Part shown: positions 63,676 to 64,000 of the stretch, piece by piece
How positions within the stretch are numbered: the first letter of the stretch is position 1
Layout of the letters: every line of letters starts with the position of its first letter
DNA from: CAWIUB01 sp963839995
GTDB lineage: Bacteria; Actinomycetota; Actinomycetes; Mycobacteriales; Jatrophihabitantaceae
Assembly: GCA_963839995.1 (NCBI GenBank)
Contig: CAWIXH010000003.1
Location: 62,001-126,000, forward strand
Length of the DNA stretch: 64,000 nucleotides
Direction of reading: 5' to 3'
Made by a program: the position numbers and the translations under genes
The notes under the pieces: generated by a model
The model's input: only the letters and a program-made list of their open reading frames with translations
What the model was told of the DNA's origin: nothing
The model's database searches: none

Positions 63676-64000
63676 CTGAGAATGTTCCGCCGGCGCTCGC
63701 GGTCGACCGGCAGGCACCTGACCGCAACCTCGCGCTAGAGCTGGTGCGAGTCACCGAGGCGGCGGCAATGGCGGCGGGCCGGTGGGTGGGTCGCGGCGAC
63801 AAGAACGGCGGCGACGGGGCAGCAGTCGACGCCATGCGAACCCTGATCGGCACCGTGTCGATGCGCGGCGTCGTGGTCATCGGCGAGGGCGAGAAGGATG
63901 CCGCGCCCATGCTGTACAACGGCGAACACGTCGGCGACGGCACCGGGCCGCTGTGCGACGTGGCCGTCGACCCGATCGACGGCACCACGCTGATGGCGAA
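63672..64000 (+). CDS. glpX: Class II fructose-1,6-bisphosphatase (GlpX), partial
   Basis: The first 109 residues are present before the window ends. It reads MTENVPPALAVDRQAPDRNL, GRWVGRGDKNGGDGAAVDAM and VIGEGEKDAAPMLYNGEHVG, followed by the metal-binding DPIDGTT motif of GlpX-type FBPases. It is the gluconeogenic phosphatase used by most actinobacteria. The ATG overlaps the FUSC stop. Confidence 0.95.
   Translation, partial: MTENVPPALAVDRQAPDRNLALELVRVTEAAAMAAGRWVGRGDKNGGDGAAVDAMRTLIGTVSMRGVVVIGEGEKDAAPMLYNGEHVGDGTGPLCDVAVDPIDGTTLMA

Overview
This 64-kb window is chromosomal DNA of a high-GC actinobacterium. The gene content supports that placement: mshB (mycothiol synthesis), the succinylase-branch lysine genes dapC, dapD and dapE, GlgC next to a short GT4-type GlgA/GlgM, a DUF222/13E12 HNH protein, DUF3117 and DivIVA-like proteins near tagA, FdxA, and an ispH–lipid-droplet protein–xseA–xseB block. 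Neighbour sets such as glgC/glgA/tagA/DUF3117 and ispH/xseA/xseB resemble those of mycobacteria and their relatives. No rRNA, tRNA or CRISPR array was seen.

Layout. 1–7.9 kb: alpha-E and circularly permuted ATP-grasp pair, dapC, a 950-aa FAD/Fe-S oxidoreductase, a VapBC pair and a DadA-type oxidase. 8–17.6 kb: glgC and glgA (divergent), a thrice-frameshifted gene, DUF3117, enoyl-CoA hydratase, tagA, a DivIVA-like protein, two LOG-family genes, dapE and a leaderless HNH gene. 17.6–26 kb: a gene-poor stretch, a ROK regulator, a decayed PIG-L deacetylase, dapD, a lysozyme-like membrane protein, fdxA, a GNAT, DUF1269, a membrane protein and mshB. 26–34.6 kb: a dipeptide-type ABC transporter operon and an omega-amidase plus aminotransferase pair. 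34.8–45.8 kb: an AbiEi-like gene flanked by two related inverted repeats, typA with a foldable leader, a SWIM plus SNF2 pair, a second VapBC, a DEAD-box helicase and alaX. 45.86–54.85 kb: a decayed 9-kb prophage or satellite. 54.8–64 kb: ychF, rmuC, a DUF6542-like gene, ispH, then the overlapping chain lipid-droplet protein–xseA–xseB–FUSC–glpX.

The most informative element is the prophage. A perfect 16-bp direct repeat (45860–45875 and 54839–54854) bounds a serine-integrase element carrying small coupled genes, a winged-helix gene, an HK97-fold capsid, a DUF3467 gene and a RelE-like toxin. The repeat is the 3' end of ychF. Insertion replaced the last three codons of ychF (FNV) with a stop and left those codons stranded next to alaX. 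Before insertion, ychF and alaX overlapped by ATGA. Most element genes carry single-base frameshifts or in-frame stops, and all the in-frame stops can be explained as C-to-T changes (CGA to TGA, CAA to TAA).

Several ordinary genes outside the element also show isolated single-base frameshifts (the gene at 10.4–11.1 kb, PIG-L, DUF1269, the mshB start, the DppF C-terminus). Some of these may be assembly indels rather than true decay. Two families of dispersed intergenic palindromes were also found.
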